From assembly GCA_008125075.1 (NCBI GenBank), contig VLTH01000002.1, positions 609,105-673,104 of the forward strand: a stretch of DNA of 64,000 bases, written 5' to 3'. The position numbers and the translations under genes were made by a program. The notes beneath the pieces are model-generated. The model was not told the DNA's origin. It was given only the letters and a program-made list of their open reading frames with translations, and did not search any database. Source of the DNA: Acetivibrio alkalicellulosi. GTDB lineage: Bacteria > Bacillota > Clostridia > Acetivibrionales > Acetivibrionaceae. Below are positions 54,369 to 63,005 of the stretch, in pieces. Every line of letters starts with the position of its first letter. Position 1 is the first letter of the stretch.

Positions 54369-56135
54369 ATGAAGATTAATGATGAAGATAGAAAGATAGT
54401 TAGACGGCTAGTTCTATTATTCAAGCCGTATATTAAAAATATAATTGTTATAACAGTATGTATGATTTTTTCTGCGGGAATTAGCACTTTAATTCCATTA
54501 ATAAGTAAGAATATAGTGGATGAAGGATTAATTCGAAATGATTATAGTTTACTCATAAAACTTGTCATAATAGGCTTTGTATTAGTGATTGTAGATCAGG
54601 GAATTGGTTTACTAGAAACGAGATTTAGAATGTTTATTAGTTTAATGTTGCCATATGAACTATCAAAAAAAGCTTTTAAGCACTTAATAAAACTTAATAT
54701 AATGTACTTTAATGATACAAACTATGCAGAAATAATGAATAATATTAATATGGATGTATCAAATATTTCAAGAATAGCTGATAGAAGTCTATTTTATATT
54801 GTAACTCAAGTTTTTAAAATAGTAGGTGGAATTGTTGGACTAATATTGATTGATTGGAAGTTAACACTGGTAGTTTTGGCTATTATACCTGTCAAATATA
54901 AAGTTATTAATATTCTTGCTCGAAAAAGGCAGGATATGTTTACTAAATACATGGAAGTTTACGGAGACTACTCATCTTGGCAAGGAGATGTTATAGCTGG
55001 TGTAAAAGAAATTAAGCTAATGGGCATTGACAGATTAAAAGTTGGAGAATTTATTAAAAAGCAGAGAGCTATAATTAAAATAGATACAAAGATGAATATA
55101 TTGGATAAAGTTAATGAAGTTTCTGAAACAGTAATGTTTGAAATTGTTACAGGAGTTTTGTATATTATAGGTGCCTATTTTATATTGAATGCCAGATTTA
55201 CTGTAGGAGGGTTGATGGCTTTTATAACATATTGTATTTATGTTACGGCACCTATTTCAGCAATATTAAATATAGGATATAATTTTTCAGATGTACTTCC
55301 ATCGGCAAAAAGATTCTTTGAATTTCTAGATATGGAAAAAGAAGACGATGGAATAATTAATTTAAAAAGAATTGATTGTAAAGAAATACGTGGGATTTTG
55401 AAATTTGAGAATATCTCCTTTAAATACAAAGATGATAGAAAGGTGCTAAGTAATATAAACTTTGAAGTTAATGAAGGCGAAAAAGTAGCTATAATTGGAT
55501 GTAATGGTTCGGGTAAAACAACTCTAATTAATTTATTATTAAGACTATTAAAACCAGAGGGTGGGAAAATTTATCTTGATGGTATTGATATTAGTCAAAT
55601 TAAAACTAGAGAATATAGACAATTAATTTCTGTGGTAAGTCAGAATGCGTATCTTTTTAATGCAACAATCAAAGAGAATATTTATCCTTATTCAAGGAAT
55701 GATTTGAAAGTATATATATCAGCAAAAGAAAGTAATATAGATGACTTTATTCAAAGCCTTCCAGAAAAGTATGATACTTTAGTAGGTGTTAATGGTGCAA
55801 ATCTTTCAGGAGGTCAAAAGCAAAAAATTGCTATGGCAAGAGCAATTGCTAAGGATTCAAAAATACTTGTATTGGATGAAGCAACTTCAAATTATGACAT
55901 AGAATCAGAATATCAGATGATAGATTTAGTTGTAAATAAATTAAAGGAAAAGACTGTTCTTATGATTACACATAAATTGCAGGTTTTAAAAGAGGTAGAT
56001 AAAATTATATTTATAGAACATGGGAAAATTGGGGATTTAGGAACTCATGAAGAACTTTATCAAAGAAACACGGTGTATAGGGAATTAATAAGCAGTCTTA
56101 ATGACAATATGGATTATAAAGCGTGTAACTCTTAG
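54369..56135 (+). CDS. ABC transporter (membrane-ATPase fusion), RiPP export candidate
   Basis: 588 aa half-transporter. Six-helix membrane domain (about 20-310), then the nucleotide-binding domain: Walker A GCNGSGKT, Q-loop SVVSQNAYLF, signature LSGGQKQKIAMARAI, Walker B ILVLDEATSN, H-loop MITHKL. There is no N-terminal C39 peptidase domain, so precursor cleavage needs a separate protease, consistent with the subtilase gene in the cluster. AAGGAG sits at 54349-54354; the nearest ATG (54361) opens only a two-codon frame (ATG AGT TGA), whose stop overlaps the ATG at 54369 used here. Confidence 0.93.
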   Translation: MKINDEDRKIVRRLVLLFKPYIKNIIVITVCMIFSAGISTLIPLISKNIVDEGLIRNDYSLLIKLVIIGFVLVIVDQGIGLLETRFRMFISLMLPYELSKKAFKHLIKLNIMYFNDTNYAEIMNNINMDVSNISRIADRSLFYIVTQVFKIVGGIVGLILIDWKLTLVVLAIIPVKYKVINILARKRQDMFTKYMEVYGDYSSWQGDVIAGVKEIKLMGIDRLKVGEFIKKQRAIIKIDTKMNILDKVNEVSETVMFEIVTGVLYIIGAYFILNARFTVGGLMAFITYCIYVTAPISAILNIGYNFSDVLPSAKRFFEFLDMEKEDDGIINLKRIDCKEIRGILKFENISFKYKDDRKVLSNINFEVNEGEKVAIIGCNGSGKTTLINLLLRLLKPEGGKIYLDGIDISQIKTREYRQLISVVSQNAYLFNATIKENIYPYSRNDLKVYISAKESNIDDFIQSLPEKYDTLVGVNGANLSGGQKQKIAMARAIAKDSKILVLDEATSNYDIESEYQMIDLVVNKLKEKTVLMITHKLQVLKEVDKIIFIEHGKIGDLGTHEELYQRNTVYRELISSLNDNMDYKACNS

Positions 56136-56271
56136 TTCTTAAAGTTTTATTTGATGTGAATTTGATTTCTTCAATTTGTCCTCGAGGGATTGAAAGAATT
56201 CAAATATAAAAGCCAAATTAAGGAATAACGCAAATACCTTTAAAAGGTAAAAAACTAATGGGGGTGAATTT

Positions 56272-56442
56272 ATGAAAAAACTAGGTAAAAAAATCAAATC
56301 AACAAAACTTACTGTTGAAGCTTACGATGGTATGTGCATATGTTTCTGTAACTGTAATTGTGGAGGTAATCAAGGAGTTGCTATGATACAGATTAGAAAC
56401 GGAGTGGGAAATTCAAACAAATCAAGATATGGAAGGAAATAA
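56272..56442 (+). CDS. RiPP precursor peptide, Cys-rich (CLI_3235/Clo7bot-like), 56 aa
   Basis: Short gene with ribosome site GGGGGTG 6-7 nt before the ATG. The N-terminal leader begins MKKLGKKIKSTKLTVEAYDG, the hallmark of clostridial CLI_3235-type Cys-rich precursors. The core has five alternating cysteines (C22, C24, C26, C28, C30: MCICFCNCNC), then GGNQGVAMI and a basic tail ending SRYGRK. It sits between the exporter and the radical SAM maturase. Alternating Cys residues suit radical-SAM thioether or similar cross-linking. Cleavage site and final structure are unknown. Gene call is firm; family assignment is from memory of the motif. Confidence 0.87.
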   Translation: MKKLGKKIKSTKLTVEAYDGMCICFCNCNCGGNQGVAMIQIRNGVGNSNKSRYGRK

Positions 56443-56451
56443 AAACTTAAA

Positions 56452-56489
56452 GGCAATATTGCCGGAATTTCAGTTCCGGCAATATTGCC
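56452..56489 (+). promoter_or_regulatory. 16-bp perfect hairpin between precursor and maturase genes
   Basis: GGCAATATTGCCGGAA (56452-56467) / TTCCGGCAATATTGCC (56474-56489) with a 6-nt loop, 9 nt after the precursor stop, without a U-run. Probably a partial terminator or RNA-stabilising hairpin that keeps precursor mRNA in excess over maturation genes. A second imperfect inverted repeat lies before the precursor (56167-56175/56189-56198). The 56490-56651 stretch has no gene. Confidence 0.75.
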
Positions 56490-56651
56490 GAATAAATAGA
56501 TAAAAAGTATTTCCGCTTTTTATGAGTGCTATTTTCTATCTAGTAAAGGTTTAAGTGAAATATAAACGGAAGTTAAATCTTTTGAAATACTATTAAGATT
56601 ATTAATGTAAAGAGTATTGGTCATAAAAGTCTTTAGATAAGGAGAATTAAA

Positions 56652-58115
56652 ATGAATAATGAAAGACCATTTATTCACTTGTTTTATACTAAAGGAGGGT
56701 ATTACATATTTGATGTAAATACAAATGCCATTATAAAGGTAGAAAAAAAAGAGTATAATCTACTTGAAGATTTATTAAATAAGAATACTTTATTGAATAA
56801 TGATTTTATATATGAAGAGTATAAAGAGAATGCAAAAATAATTAGTTTAAAAGAAAAAGGTTATTTATCCTCTAAAAAAACAAAAGAAATAATACACCCG
56901 ATTAGTGATATTCTAGAATACTATTTGAGTAGTAAAATAAAGATGATTATTTTACAAGTTACGCAGCAATGCAATCTAAGATGTGAGTACTGTGCTTATT
57001 CTGGAAGTTATATAAATAGAAAGCACAAAAATGTTAGAATGAGCTTTGAAACAGCTAAAAAAGGTATTGATTTTTTAATTGACAATTCTAAAGATATTGA
57101 TGAAGTCAATGTTGGGTTTTATGGTGGTGAACCCTTATTAGAATTTGAACTAGTGAAAAAGGCCATTTTGTATGCAGAAGAAGTGGCTGAAGGTAAGAAG
57201 ATTACATTTAGCTTTACTACTAATGGTACTCTCTTTACAAAAGAAGTTATAGAATTCCTTATGAAACATGATGTATCAATTACTATAAGTCTAGACGGAC
57301 CTAAAGAAGTTCATGATATGAATAGAAAGTTTGCAGTTAGCGGATGTGGTACTTTTGAAAAAATAACTGACAATCTTGAATTCTTTAAAAACAACTACCC
57401 AGAATATTTTAAAAAGATATTATTTAATGCAGTGATTGATTATAAGAGTAGTTTTAGTTGCCTAAGTGAGTTTTTTACTTCGTATGACGTGTTGAAGGAT
57501 TCTTATTTGATTACATCAGAAGTATCAGATGAATACTCCCTTGAACAAAGAAATAGAAACGAAGACTATGATGTTCAATTAAGTTATGAAATGTTTAAAA
57601 TGTATCTTGCAAAATTAAATAGAATAGATAATAAAAATGTATCAAAACTTGTAACTAGCTATTTCGATAACTTAAGGAAAAAAATGATTACTGATAGACT
57701 TAGAAAAGAGAGCGTTAATGATAAAGGTCACCATGGAGGTCCTTGTGTTCCAGGAGCCCAAAGGCTATTTATGGATGTTGATGGGAATTTATTTCCCTGC
57801 GAGAGAGTAAGTGAAGAGTCTGATGTCATGCGAATCGGACATATTAACAATGGATTTGATTATAACAAAATCCGTAATTTATTAAACATAGGTAAAATAA
57901 CCGAAGCTAATTGTATTGATTGTTGGGCATTTGATTATTGCTCATTATGTGCAACTTTTGCAGATGAATTAGATGAGTTATCTGCAAAAAAGAAACTTTC
58001 ATACTGCCAATCAGTTAGATATTCACTAGAAGACCAATTAAAGGACTACTGTATGCTAAATGAATTTGGATGTTCTTTTGATGATTCCAATATACTTAGA
58101 GTGGTGGAGGTGTAA
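56652..58115 (+). CDS. Radical SAM/SPASM peptide maturase (CcpM-like)
   Basis: 487 aa. The N-terminal ~95 residues resemble the small peptide-binding region of RiPP maturases (FYTKGGYYIFDVNTNAI...). The radical SAM 4Fe-4S motif is C107-NLR-C111-EY-C114. GFYGGEPLLEFELV and FTTNGTL are typical core strands. The C-terminal SPASM-like domain has many Cys: GGPCVPGAQRLFMDVDGNLFPCERV, then CIDCWAFDYCSLC and a late YCQSV/DYCM/FGC. It would modify the Cys-rich precursor just upstream. NCBI names the family that accompanies CLI_3235 precursors CcpM; that link is from memory. Confidence 0.92.
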   Translation: MNNERPFIHLFYTKGGYYIFDVNTNAIIKVEKKEYNLLEDLLNKNTLLNNDFIYEEYKENAKIISLKEKGYLSSKKTKEIIHPISDILEYYLSSKIKMIILQVTQQCNLRCEYCAYSGSYINRKHKNVRMSFETAKKGIDFLIDNSKDIDEVNVGFYGGEPLLEFELVKKAILYAEEVAEGKKITFSFTTNGTLFTKEVIEFLMKHDVSITISLDGPKEVHDMNRKFAVSGCGTFEKITDNLEFFKNNYPEYFKKILFNAVIDYKSSFSCLSEFFTSYDVLKDSYLITSEVSDEYSLEQRNRNEDYDVQLSYEMFKMYLAKLNRIDNKNVSKLVTSYFDNLRKKMITDRLRKESVNDKGHHGGPCVPGAQRLFMDVDGNLFPCERVSEESDVMRIGHINNGFDYNKIRNLLNIGKITEANCIDCWAFDYCSLCATFADELDELSAKKKLSYCQSVRYSLEDQLKDYCMLNEFGCSFDDSNILRVVEV

Positions 58116-58116
58116 A

Positions 58117-59229
58117 ATGAAAACCTTAATATATCCATATGATTTACAATTTGCTTCAATCGTAAGGCATAAAGATTTAGTAAAAGATCTAGAAATTGTG
58201 GCTTTAGTTTCTCCAAGAGGGTGGAGTATGAATGGAAAAGATGGTGGAGTAGCTGATAATGCTGATAAACTTGGAATAATAGTTAGCCATGAGTTTGAAA
58301 ATTCTTTAAACTTATGTGACGCTGTTCTTTTTAGTGACTACGTCCAAAAACTTGATTTTGAAAGTATTATTTTTCCAAAAATATTTAAGTCTATTGAGTT
58401 AAAAAAGGATATCATCATCACAAACCCACTTTCAAAAAAGAATTTAGATTTAATATCAAAAAAATGTGATGAAAACAAAGTGAGATTTGAATATTATGGG
58501 CCATCAGAAGTAGATTATGAAGAAATCCCAGATGAGGTTGGGTTTATTCATGATATTAATACACCAGTTATTTTTGTCGTTGGTATGGGAGAAAGAACCA
58601 ATAAATTTGAAGTACAGCTTTCGCTGAGGGAAAGCATACAGAAAATAGGCTATAAGGTAAGTCAAATTGGAACTCGAAGTTATTGCGAGCTATTGGGGTT
58701 CCATTCGTTTCCAAGTTTTATGTATAGTAAAAAAATATCTGAGACAGATAAAATCATTTATTTTAATCATTTTGTCAAAGATATTGAAATTAAAGAACAA
58801 CCAGATTTAATTATTATTGGTATACCAGGAGGAATTTTTCCAATCAATAATAAGTTTTTAAACAACTTTGGCATTCTTGCTTATGAAGTTTCTCAAGCAG
58901 TAACTCCAGATTCCACAATACTTTCTCTTTATTATGGAGAGTATATCTCTAAATATTTTACAAGTTTAAAAGAGTCTGTCAGGTATCGATTTGGTTGTGA
59001 TGTTAATTGTTTTAATATGTCTAATGTAGCATTTGATTGGACTGATGCTAAATATGAGAACAAATTAAGTTACATATCTATTCAATCAAAGTATATTGAC
59101 AAAAAAATTGAACCTTATAAAGTTTATAACCAAAAAGTATTTAATATATTAAACAAGAATGGAAATCAAGATATGGCGCAATATATTATTGATTTGCTTG
59201 CTGATTTTGGACAAACTGAGTGTGTTTAA
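58117..59229 (+). CDS. RiPP maturation companion protein (TIGR04066-like)
   Basis: 370 aa, start at 58117 (GGAGGTG, 1 nt after the maturase stop). MKTLIYPYDLQFASIVRHKDL at the start. The second half has a region resembling a degenerate P-loop (VVGMGERTNKFEVQLSLRESI, about 158-178) and IIIGIPGGIFPINNKF. It matches what I recall of the uncharacterised companion family in clostridial Cys-rich peptide cassettes. No catalytic residue assignment is possible; the place directly behind the maturase implies a role in modification or scaffolding. Confidence 0.72.
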   Translation: MKTLIYPYDLQFASIVRHKDLVKDLEIVALVSPRGWSMNGKDGGVADNADKLGIIVSHEFENSLNLCDAVLFSDYVQKLDFESIIFPKIFKSIELKKDIIITNPLSKKNLDLISKKCDENKVRFEYYGPSEVDYEEIPDEVGFIHDINTPVIFVVGMGERTNKFEVQLSLRESIQKIGYKVSQIGTRSYCELLGFHSFPSFMYSKKISETDKIIYFNHFVKDIEIKEQPDLIIIGIPGGIFPINNKFLNNFGILAYEVSQAVTPDSTILSLYYGEYISKYFTSLKESVRYRFGCDVNCFNMSNVAFDWTDAKYENKLSYISIQSKYIDKKIEPYKVYNQKVFNILNKNGNQDMAQYIIDLLADFGQTECV

Positions 59230-59242
59230 AGGAGAATATAAA

Positions 59243-59539
59243 ATGAATATTAATAATAATTATGTAATTGAAAAGCTGTTATTGATATTAAAAGAAATGT
59301 ATAATAGAGATTATTATAACAGTTGGGAAGATATAAAAGATTTAGATTTATTGGGTTATGAAATGAATTTTATGCCAAGAGATTTAATATATTTATTTTT
59401 TGATGTTGAAAAGGTTTTTGGAATTATTATATCTCAAGATTATGTCATTAAAGGTTCATTTAGCAATTTAGCTAATATAGCAAGTATGGTTTTTCATGAA
59501 CTGGAATCTAAAAAGTCTCTAAATGCATCAATAATTTGA
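59243..59539 (+). CDS. Acyl-carrier-protein-related RiPP maturation protein
   Basis: 98 aa, start at 59243 with AAAGGAG 8 nt upstream. Helical, ACP-like pattern (DLDLLGYEMNFMPRDLIYLFFDVEKVFGIII...FSNLANIASMVFHELE). The position where ACPs carry the phosphopantetheine Ser (D-S-L) here reads MPRDL with no Ser, so it probably does not carry an acyl chain and may serve as a docking protein. An upstream in-frame start at 59159 lies inside the preceding gene and is not favoured. Confidence 0.72.
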   Translation: MNINNNYVIEKLLLILKEMYNRDYYNSWEDIKDLDLLGYEMNFMPRDLIYLFFDVEKVFGIIISQDYVIKGSFSNLANIASMVFHELESKKSLNASII

Positions 59540-59552
59540 AAAGGGTTTTATT

Positions 59553-61199
59553 ATGTGTGATAATATAAAAATAGCTGTTATAGATGATGGAGTTTATGAA
59601 AGTTTTTTTAATATTGGATGTTTGGAAAATCAAATCGAAATAACTACAAAATTAGAAATTGTTCAGCAAAAAGAATTGCCATTAAAGTTTCCTAATCATG
59701 GGAGTATTTGTGCTGCTATTATAAAAAAGTATGCTCCCAATGCTTTTATAAGCAGTATTAAAATTTTAAATAATAAGAAAAGGGGGGTTATAGATCAGCT
59801 TGTAAGAGCTATAGAATGGTGTGTTGAAAAGGATATTAAGATTATTAACTTAAGCTTAGGAACAGTTTATTATAAAGATAGTTTTGAATTGAAGAAAATA
59901 GTTAATACGGCAGCTAAAAAGGGAGTCATAATAGTATGTGCATGCAGTAATCAGCTAATAGTAACTTATCCATCTTGTTTTTCAAATGTAATTGGTGTAA
60001 AAACAGATAATAATGAAGTTTATAATGAGCAGTATATTTACAATTACTATCCAAACGACGGAATAGATATTACGGCAGGTAGTATTTTTTCTCTTCAAAA
60101 AACTGACGGAGAATTCTATAATACACAACAATGCAATAGTTATGCTACGCCATTTATTACTGCAAAAGTATACGATATAATTAATAAAAACCCTCAAAGT
60201 TCAATTGAAAAGGTTAAGTTAGAGCTTATGGAAGGTGCTTTGAATAATAGTGACAAAACAAAATGGCTACATCTTTACAAAAGTGTTGATTGGGTAGAAA
60301 ATGCTTTGCTATTTGACTTCAACAATTCAACAAGTCAGTTATTAAAGGAGAACTGCATTTTTAGAATTACTGAAAAAATTGATTTTAAAGGCCATTGCTT
60401 CTGTAGTGCTTCTAAGGAAATAGAAGAGTATTTTGATATAAATGAAAGTAACCTAAAAAAATATGATACTATTGTTATAAATGCTAATAATATTGTATCA
60501 AATCATTATGATTGTTCAAGTAAAAAATTAATTCAGTCAATAATAAATAAGGATAAAAACTTGATATATCTTGATGATAGAGAAATTAACAATGAAATTG
60601 AAGTTATAAACAAGAAAACGAAGATTTGGCATCCGTCAGTATTTAACTATCTTAATGCACCTGTATTAATGGAAATTGATATTCCACTGATTACCATTAA
60701 TGATTTTTCAGGAAGATATCTATTAGAGACAATGAGAAAACTGCATAAGCTCTTTTTAAAAGATAAATATAATCCAATAGCGGCAACAGATAGCAGTCAG
60801 GGTATTTTATATGGAATGAATTATTCACCTTTGATAAGCCAATCAGTACTTAATGAATATGATCCAGCTGGTTTAAAAGTGGTTTGTGCATTGTATAGTC
60901 CGGATGTCTTAATTTATGGAGTGAATGCTTTTAATAAAGATATTGATTATCTTAGTCATAAAAATAATTCTTTTGAAATTGATATTGATATCCTTATAGC
61001 AGATTATTTGAGCGATAAAGTAACAGAGTATTTAAAATTAGCATGTAAAGGAAGCAGTAAACTTATATTGCTTATGCCTTTTAACATGATTGATAAAAAT
61101 GTACAAATTAATAAAGATATAAAAGTTTTCGACTTATTCTGTGATGAATGTGTTCATCAAGTGTACAAGTATATAGTTGACTTATATAAGTATTCGTGA
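59553..61199 (+). CDS. Subtilisin-like (S8) protease with extra C-terminal domain, RiPP leader protease candidate
   Basis: 548 aa, no signal peptide, so cytoplasmic. Catalytic triad: D11 (AVIDDGV), H49 (FPNHGSICAAI), S196 (CNSYATPFITA, replacing the usual GTSMATP); oxyanion N133 (CACSNQ). Protease domain about 1-225. The C-terminal ~300 residues are not a known protease part; the segment LITINDFSGRYLLETMRKLHKLF followed by IAATDSSQGILYGM resembles the P-loop-like half of the companion protein two genes upstream. Since the exporter lacks a peptidase domain, this enzyme is the best candidate to cut the leader. Confidence 0.85.
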   Translation: MCDNIKIAVIDDGVYESFFNIGCLENQIEITTKLEIVQQKELPLKFPNHGSICAAIIKKYAPNAFISSIKILNNKKRGVIDQLVRAIEWCVEKDIKIINLSLGTVYYKDSFELKKIVNTAAKKGVIIVCACSNQLIVTYPSCFSNVIGVKTDNNEVYNEQYIYNYYPNDGIDITAGSIFSLQKTDGEFYNTQQCNSYATPFITAKVYDIINKNPQSSIEKVKLELMEGALNNSDKTKWLHLYKSVDWVENALLFDFNNSTSQLLKENCIFRITEKIDFKGHCFCSASKEIEEYFDINESNLKKYDTIVINANNIVSNHYDCSSKKLIQSIINKDKNLIYLDDREINNEIEVINKKTKIWHPSVFNYLNAPVLMEIDIPLITINDFSGRYLLETMRKLHKLFLKDKYNPIAATDSSQGILYGMNYSPLISQSVLNEYDPAGLKVVCALYSPDVLIYGVNAFNKDIDYLSHKNNSFEIDIDILIADYLSDKVTEYLKLACKGSSKLILLMPFNMIDKNVQINKDIKVFDLFCDECVHQVYKYIVDLYKYS

Positions 61200-61205
61200 A
61201 TATAA

Positions 61206-62120
61206 GGGTGCATAAATTATATCTGACACATCTTTTGTAAAACACCATAATCTTTCACTATAGATGTTAAGTTTTCTTCTATGTCCATGATTATCCACTA
61301 AAAAAGGTTAGGAAAAGCCAATTCTAAAATACAATATTTACCTTTGAACCTTTGCTTTATGTTTTATCCCAATAGCTGTTCAACTACGATGCATAGATAT
61401 GGCTAATTACTTCATTCCATCGATTACTTTGATACTTTGTCCGCAATGTAGCTATATACTAACCTCCAGTAATACTCCATCTCATACCAGATTGCTTCAT
61501 TCTTTGCTGGATAACCATCTTGTTTGCACTTTCAATAGCCCCACTACCAATGTAATAATCGTTATCCTTATAAAATTTATAGTTTATCCGTTTCTGATTA
61601 TTTGTAATATAGTTATATAAATTTACAATTCCGTCAGGTACGGTTTCTAATTTCTTTTCTTCTACCAGTTTTATTGTTTAAGCCATCAAGTACTTTGTTT
61701 ACCCATGTCTTTCGAGCTATCTCATCCTCAGGATATATGCTTTTTGCGTATTTGTGAGTGTTTTCACTCATATGATAAAAGTCTAATATCTGTACTGCGT
61801 CAGGAAATAGTGCCTCGCACATATTCCATATCCAAGGCGTTCCATCACCTAGAACTACAACCTCACTTACCTTACCATAACCTGCTCTGGCAGCAGCAAA
61901 TACAAATTTCTTGAATTCTTCTACACTTCCCAAATATGATACATACTCTTTCTTCATTATTATATGGCTTCCATCAGTACGTTTAATAACATCTTTATCA
62001 CAGAAAATTAAACCAAGTTTCATTTCTTTCCAAGTGGTACCTTTTTCATCTTCCACCCTTGTATTAACCTGTGAACCATCAGTAATTATATACAATCTGC
62101 CTTCACCCCATAATGACTAA
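61206..62120 (-). pseudogene. Decayed DDE transposase (ISKra4-like)
   Basis: Fragments of one transposase in different minus-strand frames. An N-terminal catalytic part at 61634-62095 (YIITDGSQVNTR, WKEMKLGLIF, VVLGDGTPWIWNMCEALFP, ILDFYHMSENTHKYA), and further down YYIGSGAIESANKMVIQQRMKQSGMRWS at about 61475-61560. These motifs are those of ISKra4-type transposases. The gene lacks its start and has frameshifts. Beyond its 3' side lies GGGTGCAT at 61206-61213, the same end as the two MITEs. The other terminus is not found. The 62121-62385 gap holds only a weak extended -10 (TGTTATAAT, about 62335). Confidence 0.8.
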
Positions 62121-62385
62121 AGTCATGTGTTGTAGTTTATATACAATTAAACAGTGTTAGTTTAATCCCAGCTAATCTTTTATAATTATATTATCAAGAC
62201 CCTTATATAATCGGGTCTTTTATATAATAAGCAAAACAATTAAATAGCACTTGTTTAATAAAACAATTTATATATTGAGATAGGTGGAGTTTTAGTTTTT
62301 TATATAAATCTAGTAGAATTAAGAGCATATAATCTGTTATAATAATAGGGGCTTGACATTTTAATAAGTGTTTGGAGGAAAAACT

Positions 62386-62973
62386 ATGAGCAGAAAGGTA
62401 CAGATTAAAAGGAAAACTAATGAAACAGACATTAGTATTGATATAAATATGGATGGTACTGGGAATAACAGTATTGACACAGGGATAGGTTTTTTTGATC
62501 ATATGTTAAATCTTTTTGCTCGTCATGGGTTTATTGATTTAAAGCTTGATGCAAAGGGAGATTTAGAAGTTGATGCCCATCATACAGTAGAGGATGTTGG
62601 TATAATACTTGGACAAGCTATAAAGGAAGCATTAGGAGAGAAAAAATCCATTAAAAGATATGGTTCATCATATGTGCCTATGGATGAAACATTAGCTTTG
62701 GTATCTCTTGACTTAAGTGGAAGGCCTTTTTTGGTGTATGATGTAAAATACACGTGTGAAAAAGTAGGAACAATGGAAACAGAGCTTTTTGAGGAGTTTT
62801 TTAGAGCAGTTGCAAATAATGCAGGGATTACATTACACATTAAATTGTTTCATGGAAGCAACACCCATCATATTATTGAGGCTATATTTAAGGCGTTTGG
62901 AAGAGCTCTTGATGAAGCCACTCAAATAGATGATAGAATTAAAGGAGTTATGTCAACAAAAGGCAGTCTTTAG
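62386..62973 (+). CDS. hisB: Imidazoleglycerol-phosphate dehydratase
   Basis: 195 aa, start at 62386 with GGAGG 8 nt upstream. Metal-binding motifs GFFDHMLNLFARHG, DAHHTVEDVGI, and the C-terminal pair ...GSNTHHIIEAIFKAFGRAL. Acts between hisA/F products and hisC. It lies 16.4 kb from hisC in the same direction, whereas clostridial his operons usually keep hisC-hisB adjacent. purC follows after 32 bp. Confidence 0.97.
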   Translation: MSRKVQIKRKTNETDISIDINMDGTGNNSIDTGIGFFDHMLNLFARHGFIDLKLDAKGDLEVDAHHTVEDVGIILGQAIKEALGEKKSIKRYGSSYVPMDETLALVSLDLSGRPFLVYDVKYTCEKVGTMETELFEEFFRAVANNAGITLHIKLFHGSNTHHIIEAIFKAFGRALDEATQIDDRIKGVMSTKGSL

Positions 62974-63005
62974 GCTATAAATTTAAACTGGAGTAGTGAA
63001 AAATA

